Shown here: piece by piece, positions 27,187 through 39,122 of the stretch
How positions within the stretch are numbered: position 1 is the stretch's first letter
Layout of the letters: each line of letters opens with the position of its first letter
Assembly: GCA_964036665.1 (NCBI GenBank)
Contig: OZ038531.1
Location: 19,282,168 to 19,346,167 of the forward strand
Direction: 5' to 3'
Source of the DNA: Gordius sp. MW1
Taxonomy: Eukaryota; Nematomorpha; Gordioida; Gordea; Gordiidae
Length of the DNA: 64,000 nt
Translations under genes and position numbers: made by a program
Notes under the pieces: generated by a model
Databases searched by the model: none
What the model saw: only the letters and a program-made list of their open reading frames with translations
What the model was told of the DNA's origin: nothing

Positions 27187-28002
27187 TTTGAAGGATAAAG
27201 CTTTCTCTATAAATTAGAACAAAAAATTTTGATTAAAATATAATATTTGACTAAAAGCTAAATAAATTATTGCATATGATAAGTTTATGCATCATGACAA
27301 TATATATGTAATAATTTTAAGAGAAAATTAGATTACAAAATAAAAAGTATTTGATATAATTGTTGATTAAAATTGCAAACTATGTTAATTTCAGGACTAA
27401 AGCATCTTTCAAGACTATAATCAGGTTTTAAATTAAATGGGTGCAAAATTCAAAGAAATGATATACATAATAATTTTGTAATACTATATATGAACCTCAT
27501 ATTAACTTTGGCTTTATAGTTCAGCTGCATCTCTCTACCACATCTTAGTTACAATTATACCATATTAAAATTATAATTTGCCTATAATTTTAGTAGATTT
27601 ATCAAAAATCAAACTTTTTTGATATGTCAAGCTTATGCAAAAAACACTAGATTTGTAAATTTAAGTTAAGGTTTCAATAGCACTAATAATACTTATATAT
27701 TAGTCCAAATCATTTTCTATATGATACTTTATATACAAATCGTTCTATATATAATAAAAATTATTACCTTATTTTGAGTAAAAAATTCTAAACGATATTT
27801 CTCTTTTCATATGGTAATTTTATCAGCTGGTATAATTTAAATAATGAAAGTTGCGTACAATTTGTATTACTCGTATGAGTTAGGGCAGTTCGCTATAATA
27901 TAAGGTAAGGACACGCTTTTATGAACTTGTATGTGACTTGATAATTTTTAAATAGTGCCATATGCTGGCAGTGAAAGAATACAATCATCATATTTGACCG
28001 GC
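27187..28002. other. Wdr47 5' flank, AT-rich
   Basis: No coding potential and no clear core promoter that I can defend. It could contain 5' UTR, a first intron or the promoter. The same sequence lies upstream of exon 1 in all three units. Confidence 0.5.
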
Positions 28003-28715
28003 AGGCGTGTAGCTAAAATTTTCTCAAGGGGGTAGAAAATTTCCGATCATTTTTATTTCAATAAATTATTTATAAGGCGGAGCCCTCGAGGAGATGAGAG
28101 TTTGGGGGCGAAGCTCCCAATGGAGATCTAGGGTCGAAGCCCCCAGCTACCCCAAAGGGCGTATTTTTATTTACTGATATTATTAATAATACTTTTCATT
28201 TTCTACTGATATAGTTGCAGGCTTATTAAATCTTTAAAATCTATTTTAGTAGCTTAAGCTTTTAACGATTCATCGGGAGTTAGCTCTAACTCATGATGAA
28301 ATTCTTGATGTCTTATCTTTTAAAAAAATATAAAATTGTTTCATAGCGACTATTTTTATACACCGCTTTTGTATTTATATTTATCAATAGATAAACGAAT
28401 AACTAGGTTTAAATGTAGAAGGATCGGATAATTTTATAGGAAAATAATGCTCCAAATTTCTTTTTTTAATTGTAATGCAAGTGAATAGACGATAGCGGAA
28501 AAAGAGAATAATGGTTAATTGGCTTTATGTCAAAATTCAATTCAAAAATAAAAAAGTATATATCATTATTTATTTATAAATGTCGTTTTGAGTCAGTTAC
28601 ACAGCTATAGAATAAAAACTTTCAATCAAAAATTGTGTTATTTTTTAATAAAAAAAATCATTAATTTCTGCCAAGGGGGTAGAATTTCCCTTTTTCTACC
28701 CCCTTTTGTACGCCT
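28003..28715. mobile_element. Inverted-repeat element with AGGCGT...GGGGGTAG ends, unit 1
   Basis: Left AGGCGTGTAGC then CAAGGGGGTAGAAAATTTCC; right (inverted) AGGCGTACAAAAGGGGGTAG. The interior holds decayed GC-rich hairpins at 28074-28165. No clean target duplication found. Confidence 0.6.
28074..28165. repeat. Decayed GGGGGCGAAGC hairpin array, unit 1
   Basis: Three units of the GGGGGCGAAGCTCCCA type, followed by CCCCAAAGGGCGTATTTTTA. The hairpin array at 51308-51455 has the same closing sequence. Confidence 0.65.
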
Positions 28716-28726
28716 ATGACCTAAGG

Positions 28727-30166
28727 CAGTCTTGTTAAGGAGCGGCGCTACAGGAGAGGCGCTCCTGAGCGCCGCTACATTTTTTTAAAAAAAGCTGGAG
28801 CGCCACTCCTTTTTAAAAATGAGGAGCGGGAGCGGGAGTCGCTCCTTTTAGGGCTGGAGCGGAGGAGCGCCGCTTCTCCGCTTCTTTAAATTTAATATAT
28901 AAATTATATTATTTTTTAAATATTAATAATATTTATTAATAAAAATTTAATGAAAATATAATTTTAATTTTAAATTTAATTTATTATTCATTATTAAATG
29001 TTGAGCCGAGTTTTATTTTGATTTTTCATCTAATCATTTGAAACATTAAACATCTGTTTTTTCTTTTTTATATTGAAATTTTTTGAAAATCTTTGTAACT
29101 GTAAGTCATATTAGTTTAATATTCATTTTATAGATATATAATAAAAAATAGTTTTTTTATGGATCTAGAGATAGAGATTATAGAAGATGAAGAAGAAACC
29201 GAAGTGGAATTTTCATTTCCACCATTTAAAAAATATTTCAAGCTTATTGATACAGATGATAAAGTCAGATTAAAGGCGAAATGCCTATTGTGCATTAATA
29301 ACAAAATGATTTCTTTCGCTAAAATCAGCATCTTTAATTTAAAAAAACACCTGAAGGTAAAATCAATATTTCTTTATTTTATAATAATTTTTTTTAAATG
29401 GTTTTAATTTTATTTGGGCAATTCATTAAATACATTAGTTGAGCTTATAAATTTATATTTAAAAAGTGCATGATAATCAATATTCAAAAATTGAAAATCA
29501 TGTCAATAGTTTTAGTTATAATAAGTCTTCCTCTTCTGCGAAAAAACATTCAATATTATATTTTGTTCAAAAAACATATGAACGTACAAAAACTGAAGGA
29601 GATAATGCGATCATTGATTATGTCATTGAGACACTGGTTCCTTTATAAACTGTAGATAATCCTAGCTTTGTCAAAATGATAAAAACGTTTTCCCCTTCAG
29701 CAAAGGTAATGTGCCGCCAAACACTAATAGCAAAGATAGGTTTGCGTTATGATAAAATGATGGATGATATTATATAAATGCTTTCTGGAGTATCTTATGT
29801 GTGTACCACAGCTGATTGCTGGAGTGGATTTAGAAGGTAGTGCCTAGGTCTTAGGGGAGAGGCGTGGGTGTTTGTTAGATTCTCATTTAGAAAATTTATT
29901 ACTTTTAAAAGCTACTAAAATATTATAAAAATTTTGATATATCATATAATATAAATAAAACGTTTTGATAAAAAAATATGATTTTGTTTCGTGTACCTAC
30001 TAAAAAAAATGAAAATCAAAGGAGCAGTTATGGAGCGCCGCTCCATTAGTTGGAGCGGGACCGCTCCTTTTAATATGTAGTAGCAAGAGCGGGAGTTCGC
30101 TCCTTTTGAGAAGGTAGGAGCGAGAGCGGGAATCGCTACTTTTAAAAAGGAGCGTTAACAAGACTG
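28727..30166 (+). mobile_element. hAT transposon, internally deleted, unit 1
   Basis: The ends CAGTCTTGTTAAGG and (inverted) CAGTCTTGTTAACG lie between perfect 8-bp copies of ACCTAAGG (28719-28726 and 30167-30174). The subterminal regions are packed with GGAGCGG/CCGCTCC repeats. It encodes an N-terminal transposase fragment; the C-terminal part is gone. Confidence 0.93.
29159..29845 (+). pseudogene. hAT transposase remnant with BED-type zinc finger, unit 1
   Basis: The first segment (29159 to about 29355) has an acidic start, then C-L-L-C and N-L-K-K-H typical of a BED finger. A GTAAAATC site and a later AAAAAG could bound a small intron. The second segment (about 29468-29700) has VPL, TVDNPSF and KTFSP. 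The third has CTTADCWSG, the first acidic site of the RNase H-like fold. An in-frame TAA and later stops, plus loss of the C-terminus, make it inactive. Confidence 0.8.
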
Positions 30167-30174
30167 ACCTAAGG

Positions 30175-32007
30175 ATTGATTTATATCTATATTCCTAATG
30201 CTTTTGTTGTTTAAATTAGGGGTTTATTGCGCCTCCAGAAAATAGGTAGAGCAAATAAATCAATTTATGAGAAACTATATTACCCATATCAGGTACCTTT
30301 CTTATTAACAGGTGCTATAATTGTTTAAGAAACAATTAAGGTTTAAGGGAATATTAAATATACGCCTATACCAGCTCATCTTCTAACACATAATAAATAG
30401 TGGAGGTAATTTACATCTAAAAAGGTTAAGGGTACTCTCCCCTACTCATTTCATCAATTCAACCCTTCTCAACATAAATTTATTTATAGATAATTAGTAT
30501 TAATAACAGTTGATTATTATAAATCAGCGCAAACTTTGTAAGCTATTCCCAATTTTCAATAGCTGTTTGTCACACTAAGATGGTCAGCTTCTTTAGATAC
30601 ACATCCAAACTTTGTAAACTATAATTGTGCTTATATAAAATTTGTTTCATTTAACTGAGTATATCATAGATAGGGGCTTAACAATTAATTTTATAAAATG
30701 GATAACAAATAATTGCCAATTTTTTGCGTAGATTTTAATGGTTTTTATTAAAATATGATCAATTAAAACAAATAAACAACCGATGAAAGGTAACTCTTAC
30801 AATATTGTGGAAATATGAAGTTAAGATGTAAGACTATATCACCAAACTAATTATTAAATATGCAAATTTATTTTAAATAATTCTAAAGTTAGGACAATCT
30901 TCTTGAAATAACATTTGATGGTAAGTATTTAAAAACCTTGGTTAAGAAAAAGGTTTCTGTCATGAAGGAGTCTGCCGCAAGATTCCCCCTTTGCGTCGCT
31001 CGATACTTTATGATCGTGCGCCTGTTGCAAATTCCACCCCCCCCCCCTTGCATCGTACAATATTTGATTATTTATGTAACGTGTTAATTGCTATGCAATT
31101 TATGGGCTCACTTTCCAATTTGTTTTGTCACGCTGTTCGGTCACGCACCGAATGACTTCGGCTTGTTTACTGCTAAAACCAATATTGATTATACGTTAAA
31201 CCCCTACCCCTCCCTATCTTACCCTTCCACCGCTGAGTTGGTATTATTAGGGGGCGGGAGTGGAGGAGATCATCCCTCAACCCCTTTTTATTATTATTGA
31301 TTTTTATATGCTTTTGGCAAATTAACGGAGGGAAAGGGGGGATAGTGTGCGCGTTTAGTTTTAACGGAGGGAAAGGGGGGGAAGGAGGTAGTTACTCTTC
31401 TATTCCCCCTCACTTCAGGCAAATACACTTAGAGCGCCAAGTCAGCTGTTTATATACAACCCTCTTCTTTCTTCTTTTCAAAATACAACAATTTATTGTA
31501 TCGATATAACAGCGTTTCAGGTAATCTCAATCGGTAACACAATCGACGGGAAAGGGTTCAGGGGTTAACTAATTATTCAGACGGCGTGGACAAAATATCG
31601 AGATAATGTCGTAGGGATTTTAGAAGGGAAGTTCGCAGGGATTCGTTGTAATTCCCCCAACGGGGAATTACCTACCAGATAAAATAATTTATTAATTAAT
31701 TTTCAGTGTATTCATTGGCTTTTATATCGTTAAGGTTTTCTAACCCCGGCCTGTTCATGTTATTATTATATTTACTTTTCCTTATATGGAAAAACTATTA
31801 AATTTTACTTATCTACTTTTACCTCTTTCGACTTTCCGGTCTTATTTTAATCATCATGTGGATACAATATTCAATCCCCTCCACAAATATCTCCACTCTT
31901 AATACACCTGCTCCCTTAATCTTAACTTTTACTTCTACTATAACATCATTCCCCTATTCTAATTTTGACAGCTATTCCAACTAGAGCATTCCCTTCTTTA
32001 GATGTAT
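30175..32007. other. Distal part of unit 1, no gene supported
   Basis: Contains the shared motif ATTGCTATGCAATTTATGGG (31087-31106), a poly-C run and pyrimidine-rich stretches. A TATATA-like site near 31450 and a GTAATC donor-like site near 31519 on the plus strand are too weak to call a gene. Confidence 0.4.
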
Positions 32008-32324
32008 TTTGCCTTTAAAGTTGGCTAAAAACGGTCCTTGATTGTCTTACTTATCATATCATGGTTTTTGTTCGCTTTTAATATTTTTATTTTTGATGTG
32101 TGTATTTTTTTAAATATATTTTAAGTAAACGTTTCAAATGTATCAAATTAAAATTCATAGTAGCCTTTTTAATGTGTTTTTTAATAATTAAAAAAAAACT
32201 TAATAAATATTCGAATCGATTTCGAATCCTTAAATTTTTTTCGAATCGAATTCGAATCTTCATTTTAAAATTCGTCGAAACTATCGAATACCAAAAATAT
32301 TCGCTTCGATGCGAAATCCAGAGG
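32008..32324 (+). mobile_element. hAT 3' tail fragment, unit 2
   Basis: Copy of 23049-23365. The rest of this hAT exists only left of unit 1. Confidence 0.85.
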
Positions 32325-32340
32325 CGTATATTCTATTCTA

Positions 32341-32802
32341 GTGTTGTAAAACGGCTGGGTTTTGTTTGGTCGATGGAATGGGTTTAGTCGACTAAACATG
32401 AACAAGCCAAAGATCTTTTGGTCTGTTTTTCTTAGTCGCATAAATAGACCAAAGGTTTTTTATGTTTAGTCGACTAAAACCAAAGGTAGACGAAACGGTA
32501 TCGTTTCAAAATGTCACAGTCCAAAATGCAACAAAGCCACATCGTGAGAGTCGAAGCCACATCGTGAGATTCGCGAATCTCACGATCGTGAGATTCGCAA
32601 TTACTCATTGCGCAAGCGCATAATTTCCATTGGGTAGTGTTTTAGGTCAGCGTTTTAGGTTAGGGGTTGGGTTAAAATTAGATGTACATCAAATTCCCTC
32701 CCCATTTGAGATTTAATTTTTCGTGATATTCGTGTGACATTTTGGACTGTGACATTTTGAACCCAAGACAGACGAAACAAAACCCAGCCATTTTAACAAC
32801 AC
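32341..32802. mobile_element. TA-flanked MITE, unit 2
   Basis: Copy of 23382-23843, including the nested element at 32505-32761. Confidence 0.8.
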
Positions 32803-33531
32803 TAGTATTCACAATTAGTTCGTTTTTAATGAGTCAATATAAACAAGCTCCATGATATTTAACTCAAAAAATAAAAGGCTGTAGAATCTCTACCAGTGTT
32901 TCTTTCCGAGACGCGTCGGAATAAAAAGGGTCGGAGGGGGGGGGGGGGGGGGGTAATGATAGATCTCTTAAAAAATTCAGGCGATTGACATTACATTAAA
33001 ATTTTAGGGACTAAATTGAGCTCTAAGACCGAATTTCGTGAAAGAAACACTGCTTTTAGACGACACACTATTATATTTGCAACATTATGAAGCGTTCAAA
33101 TAAAAAGTCAAACTATATCGAAAAATTAAAAGTAACCCGATACAGCCGTCAGTATCCCCGCAAAAATATAATAAATTCAATAATCACATTTTTAAAAACA
33201 CATAACAAGATATAAACAATTAGACGTATTGGATTTTTATCCTTAATTTTGATAAGATTTTGTTATCTTTTTATGTTTAGACTTGGTTAGGCCAAAAATG
33301 TCTCAGATTAGTTTTTAAACTACGGACCAGTACGATGAAATGACCAATCAACTGCAGAAAAATTAAGTGCGCATCAGATTAACAAATAAAGTCTATGGCT
33401 TTATTCCTGGTAGGCAGCAGCTTCCAACATTCAAAAAATAATGAAATCGTGGTCAAATTTTCAAAAACTATTTGTTTGGCCAATCCTTTAATCTAATGCC
33501 TCAATCCTATTAGGCAAATCATGGCCACGTC

Positions 33532-33682
33532 CATGGGAGTAGCCAAGGGGGCCCCCTCTAAATCCAAAAAATTTGTTGAAATTTATCATAATTATGGCTA
33601 AAATTTCAAAAAATAATCATTTTGCCCTTCCCTAAATCATTATTAATTACCCTCTCTAATTTCAATGCTGGCTATGCCCATA
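33532..33682. mobile_element. hAT-type MITE a, unit 2
   Basis: Copy of 24570-24720. Confidence 0.88.
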
Positions 33683-33910
33683 GCCACGCCCAAGGTATTA
33701 CCAACTTAATTTACATTTTTTAATGTTCAAAAATTTAGTAAAAATACACCGAAACAGTTAAATAGTTCACCCGGTTTATTTTTTGAAAACTCACCCGCGC
33801 TGGGCCAGAATTTGTTGAAAACCCGCATATAAAAAGTAACTTGTGCATTTTAGATTAAAAAATCTCACACATAAAAAGGGACAGTCAATTATAAAACTAC
33901 AAGCTCAGTC

Positions 33911-34074
33911 CATGGGCGTAGCCAGGATAGGATTTAAGGGTGGGGGGGGGGCAATAATGATTTAGGGAGGAAACAGATGATATTTTTTTGAAATTTTAGC
34001 CATGATTTTATGAAACTTTTAAGAATTTTTTTTGATTTAGAGAGGGGCAGCCGCCAGCCCTGACTACGCCCATG
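33911..34074. mobile_element. hAT-type MITE b, unit 2
   Basis: Copy of 24949-25112. Confidence 0.85.
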
Positions 34075-34215
34075 GCTCAACCCTTTCACTGCCACAAATT
34101 TCAGGATAAATACAATTTCGCAAGTTCGCACGACGAAAGGGAAAATTATCAAACAATTTGCTGGTGTCAAGTTGAAAAGTGGTTTTAAGGATCCAATTTT
34201 AATGGTCTAAACTAG

Positions 34216-34381
34216 CATGGCATAGCCGGGGGGGGGGGGGGGGGGGGGGAGAGGCTAAATCCAAAAATTCTTTAAAATTTAAGATAAGTTTGTTAAAACT
34301 GCAAAAAAAAATATCAATTTGCCCCTCCACAAATCATTATTGCACCCCCCCCCACTAATTCCAATCCTGGCTACGCCCATA
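34216..34381. mobile_element. hAT-type MITE c, unit 2
   Basis: Copy of 25254-25414 with a longer poly-G run and one T-to-C change. Confidence 0.9.
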
Positions 34382-34511
34382 TAAACTAGATTATATAGAA
34401 ATTAAAAACACGTAAGCATAACATTTTACTTTAAATATGTAATACCTAGATTGCCATGTATAAGTCCCGTTATTTAAAAAACGCTTATAATAGAATATCA
34501 CTCAATACATA

Positions 34512-34679
34512 CATGAGCGTAGCCAGCAATGGAATAAGGCGATGGGGCAATATTGATTCAGGGAGTGGCAAAACGATCATTTTTTTGAATTTTAACCAAA
34601 ATTTTAATAAATTTCAACAACTTCTTGGATTAAGAGGGGGAGCAGCCGCCCCTCCCTGCCCCCCCTGGCTATGCCCATG
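34512..34679. mobile_element. hAT-type MITE d, unit 2
   Basis: Copy of 25556-25723. Confidence 0.92.
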
Positions 34680-34744
34680 AATACATAACATTCTAAGTAC
34701 CCTAATTCGTAAAAGTTCTGACTGAAACGGGGTGTTATACTTAC

Positions 34745-36142
34745 ATCGGTGTTGCTCGGGTAATTGTGGTTACGTCGGGTAGGAGCTTGATGCTGCTGCA
34801 TATTATTCCTAGCCCAAAATTTGGTCAGAGCGCCACCATTTTTACACTGGGACGCAAGGGGGTGGTTAGTTTCTCTCCCGCCCAAAGACAACAAGCCATC
34901 CATGCCATTAACGAGAGAATCAACGGAAAAATGGCTGACTCCCCTGTCTAATAAATGTGACTCAGAGCGACCGTTCCTTTCTCTCGATCGCGAATAAATT
35001 TGATAATCTTTCCACAGCGAAGAAGTCATTTCTTTGCCCGTTTCTGGCCCTGCTAATTGATGTGGTTGTGCTTTAGTATTATTAATAATATCGCCACAAC
35101 CGACCTGTCTTTTAGGTCCCCACAATTCTCGCCTAAAACGGCCGAAAGAAAGCGGCGGGTATAAGGGTGAGGTTGCTTGAAAATGGCTATTATTAGAGAA
35201 GGGAGAGGAAGGGGCCCAAGAAAGGTCTAGGGTAGAGGGTCTGGTGGGAGGTGTTAACTTGCACACCTTAACATCCAGCAGAGCCGGGCTTTGTTGGAAG
35301 GGGGCTAGGAAAGTATTATCCGGTACACCCGTTTTAAGCCACGCCAAAAAGCTACGATCGGCCGGCCCAAATGGGTTACCACTCAAAATGGTCTCGGTTG
35401 AAGAGGTGGGTCTTGGCCTGCCCGTTGCTTTGTAATGACACCAGTCTACTGCCCGCTCCAGGAGGAGACCCTTGATGAGCAAATGTACGAGTCTATCGGA
35501 CCCGACCGATGAAGGGCTGAGTGAATTATTGAAGTCGAGCTCTTCGGACGGTAAGTAAGGCTTAACCAAAGGCCATACCGTTCGAAAGCAAGTTATTCGA
35601 TTACGGGCCGAGCTGAAATCGTCAAATTTATCGAGGAGCGAGCAGAATTCTTCGTACTGACCCGCCTCTACGCATAACGGTCTGATGCGCCTTAGGCAAC
35701 GCATTATTTTAGCCGCCAAGCAAGCTTCCAACTGATTAGGACCATTTTGGTTTGCCTGAGGTGCCGTTGAATTGACCATGAGAGAAAAGGAAGGTGCGTT
35801 ACTCCCTACCTCAGTCTGTTCGGTTCGAAGGGCCAAAAGCTCTAAATATTTGTGCTTGAGTATCGTTAAGGCAAATTCTCGAGATTTAAAGGTTGGTGCA
35901 TCTTCGATTAAGGGTTCTGCAAAAGCTAAGGCATCGTCCCACGCTCCTTCCAAGATTAATTGTCGCAAAAAAGTTGCATCATCTGATGGAAGTTTTTCGT
36001 TCACAACACCAGTTTCTCTTTCTAATGCAAGGGCTGAAGCGTATAGTTCACGCTTTTCCAAAAACTCCAGTATTAATCTAACAGTATCAGCCTCATCAAA
36101 ATTTATTGAGTCAGCAAAATGACCAGTATCCATTATGGGCAT
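34745..36142 (-). CDS. Duplicate of Wdr47 exon 1, partial gene copy, unit 2
   Basis: Amino-acid identical to exon 1 of the complete gene over all 466 codons, with ATG, donor and flanks preserved. The unit contains no exons 2-9, so on its own it can give only the LisH-CTLH half. Without splicing, a 512-aa frame runs on through intron and MITE d sequence. Alternatively its transcript could splice over unit 1 to exon 2 at 20877 and yield the normal protein. Lack of decay suggests a recent duplication, selection or gene conversion; sequence alone cannot tell which. Confidence 0.85.
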
Positions 36143-36958
36143 TTTGAAGGATAAAGCTTTCTCTATAAATTAGAACAAAAAATTTTGATTAAAATATAAT
36201 ATTTGACTAAAAGCTAAATAAATTATTGCATATGATAAGTTTATGCATCATGACAATATATATGTAATAATTTTAAGAGAAAATTAGATTACAAAATAAA
36301 AAGTATTTGTTATAATTGTTGATTAAAATTGCAAACTATGTTAATTTCAGGACTAAAGCATCTTTCAAGACTATAATCAGGTTTTAAATTAAATGGGTGC
36401 AAAATTCAAAGAAATGATATACATAATAATTTTGTAATACTATATATGAACCTCATATTAACTTTGGCTTTATAGTTCAGCTGCATCTCTCTACCACATC
36501 TTAGTTACAATTATACCATATTAAAATTATAATTTGCCTATAATTTTAGTAGATTTATCAAAAATCAAACTTTTTTGATATGTCAAGCTTATGCAAAAAA
36601 CACTAGATTTGTAAATTTAAGTTAAGGTTTCAATAGCACTAATAATACTTATATATTAGTCCAAATCATTTTCTATATGATACTTTATATACAAATCGTT
36701 CTATATATAATAAAAATTATTACCTTATTTTGAGTAAAAAATTCTAAACGATATTTCTCTTTTCATATGGTAATTTTATCAGCTGGTATAATTTAAATAA
36801 TGAAAGTTGCGTACAATTTGTATTACTCGTATGAGTTAGGGCAGTTCGCTATAATATAAGGTAAGGACACGCTTTTATGAACTTGTATGTGACTTGATAA
36901 TTTTTAAATAGTGCCATATGCTGGCAGTGAAAGAATACAATCATCATATTTGACCGGC

Positions 36959-37671
36959 AGGCGTGTAGCTAAAATTTTCTCAAGGGGGTAGAAAATTTCC
37001 GATCATTTTTATTTCAATAAATTATTTATAAGGCGGAGCCCTCGAGGAGATGAGAGTTTGGGGGCGAAGCTCCCAATGGAGATCTAGGGTCGAAGCCCCC
37101 AGCTACCCCAAAGGGCGTATTTTTATTTACTGATATTATTAATAATACTTTTCATTTTCTACTGATATAGTTGCAGGCTTATTAAATCTTTAAAATCTAT
37201 TTTAGTAGCTTAAGCTTTTAACGATTCATCGGGAGTTAGCTCTAACTCATGATGAAATTCTTGATGTCTTATCTTTTAAAAAAATATAAAATTGTTTCAT
37301 AGCGACTATTTTTATACACCGCTTTTGTATTTATATTTATCAATAGATAAACGAATAACTAGGTTTAAATGTAGAAGGATCGGATAATTTTATAGGAAAA
37401 TAATGCTCCAAATTTCTTTTTTTAATTGTAATGCAAGTGAATAGACGATAGCGGAAAAAGAGAATAATGGTTAATTGGCTTTATGTCAAAATTCAATTCA
37501 AAAATAAAAAAGTATATATCATTATTTATTTATAAATGTCGTTTTGAGTCAGTTACACAGCTATAGAATAAAAACTTTCAATCAAAAATTGTGTTATTTT
37601 TTAATAAAAAAAATCATTAATTTCTGCCAAGGGGGTAGAATTTCCCTTTTTCTACCCCCTTTTGTACGCCT
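36959..37671. mobile_element. AGGCGT/GGGGGTAG element, unit 2
   Basis: Copy of 28003-28715. Confidence 0.6.
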
Positions 37672-37682
37672 ATGACCTAAGG

Positions 37683-39122
37683 CAGTCTTGTTAAGGAGCG
37701 GCGCTACAGGAGAGGCGCTCCTGAGCGCCGCTACATTTTTTTAAAAAAAGCTGGAGCGCCACTCCTTTTTAAAAATGAGGAGCGGGAGCGGGAGTCGCTC
37801 CTTTTAGGGCTGGAGCGGAGGAGCGCCGCTTCTCCGCTTCTTTAAATTTAATATATAAATTATATTATTTTTTAAATATTAATAATATTTATTAATAAAA
37901 ATTTAATGAAAATATAATTTTAATTTTAAATTTAATTTATTATTCATTATTAAATGTTGAGCCGAGTTTTATTTTGATTTTTCATCTAATCATTTGAAAC
38001 ATTAAACATCTGTTTTTTCTTTTTTATATTGAAATTTTTTGAAAATCTTTGTAACTGTAAGTCATATTAGTTTAATATTCATTTTATAGATATATAATAA
38101 AAAATAGTTTTTTTATGGATCTAGAGATAGAGATTATAGAAGATGAAGAAGAAACCGAAGTGGAATTTTCATTTCCACCATTTAAAAAATATTTCAAGCT
38201 TATTGATACAGATGATAAAGTCAGATTAAAGGCGAAATGCCTATTGTGCATTAATAACAAAATGATTTCTTTCGCTAAAATCAGCATCTTTAATTTAAAA
38301 AAACACCTGAAGGTAAAATCAATATTTCTTTATTTTATAATAATTTTTTTTAAATGGTTTTAATTTTATTTGGGCAATTCATTAAATACATTAGTTGAGC
38401 TTATAAATTTATATTTAAAAAGTGCATGATAATCAATATTCAAAAATTGAAAATCATGTCAATAGTTTTAGTTATAATAAGTCTTCCTCTTCTGCGAAAA
38501 AACATTCAATATTATATTTTGTTCAAAAAACATATGAACGTACAAAAACTGAAGGAGATAATGCGATCATTGATTATGTCATTGAGACACTGGTTCCTTT
38601 ATAAACTGTAGATAATCCTAGCTTTGTCAAAATGATAAAAACGTTTTCCCCTTCAGCAAAGGTAATGTGCCGCCAAACACTAATAGCAAAGATAGGTTTG
38701 CGTTATGATAAAATGATGGATGATATTATATAAATGCTTTCTGGAGTATCTTATGTGTGTACCACAGCTGATTGCTGGAGTGGATTTAGAAGGTAGTGCC
38801 TAGGTCTTAGGGGAGAGGCGTGGGTGTTTGTTAGATTCTCATTTAGAAAATTTATTACTTTTAAAAGCTACTAAAATATTATAAAAATTTTGATATATCA
38901 TATAATATAAATAAAACGTTTTGATAAAAAAATATGATTTTGTTTCGTGTACCTACTAAAAAAAATGAAAATCAAAGGAGCAGTTATGGAGCGCCGCTCC
39001 ATTAGTTGGAGCGGGACCGCTCCTTTTAATATGTAGTAGCAAGAGCGGGAGTTCGCTCCTTTTGAGAAGGTAGGAGCGAGAGCGGGAATCGCTACTTTTA
39101 AAAAGGAGCGTTAACAAGACTG
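37683..39122 (+). mobile_element. hAT transposon, unit 2
   Basis: Copy of 28727-30166 with the same ACCTAAGG target duplication (37675-37682 and 39123-39130). Confidence 0.93.
38115..38801 (+). pseudogene. hAT transposase remnant, unit 2
   Basis: Copy of 29159-29845 with the same stops. Confidence 0.8.

Noticed and set aside
31021..31520. Possible gene start on the plus strand near the end of each unit (TATA-like site, donor-like GTAATC)
   Set aside because: No following exon with coding signal; the elements are too weak in this AT-rich context.
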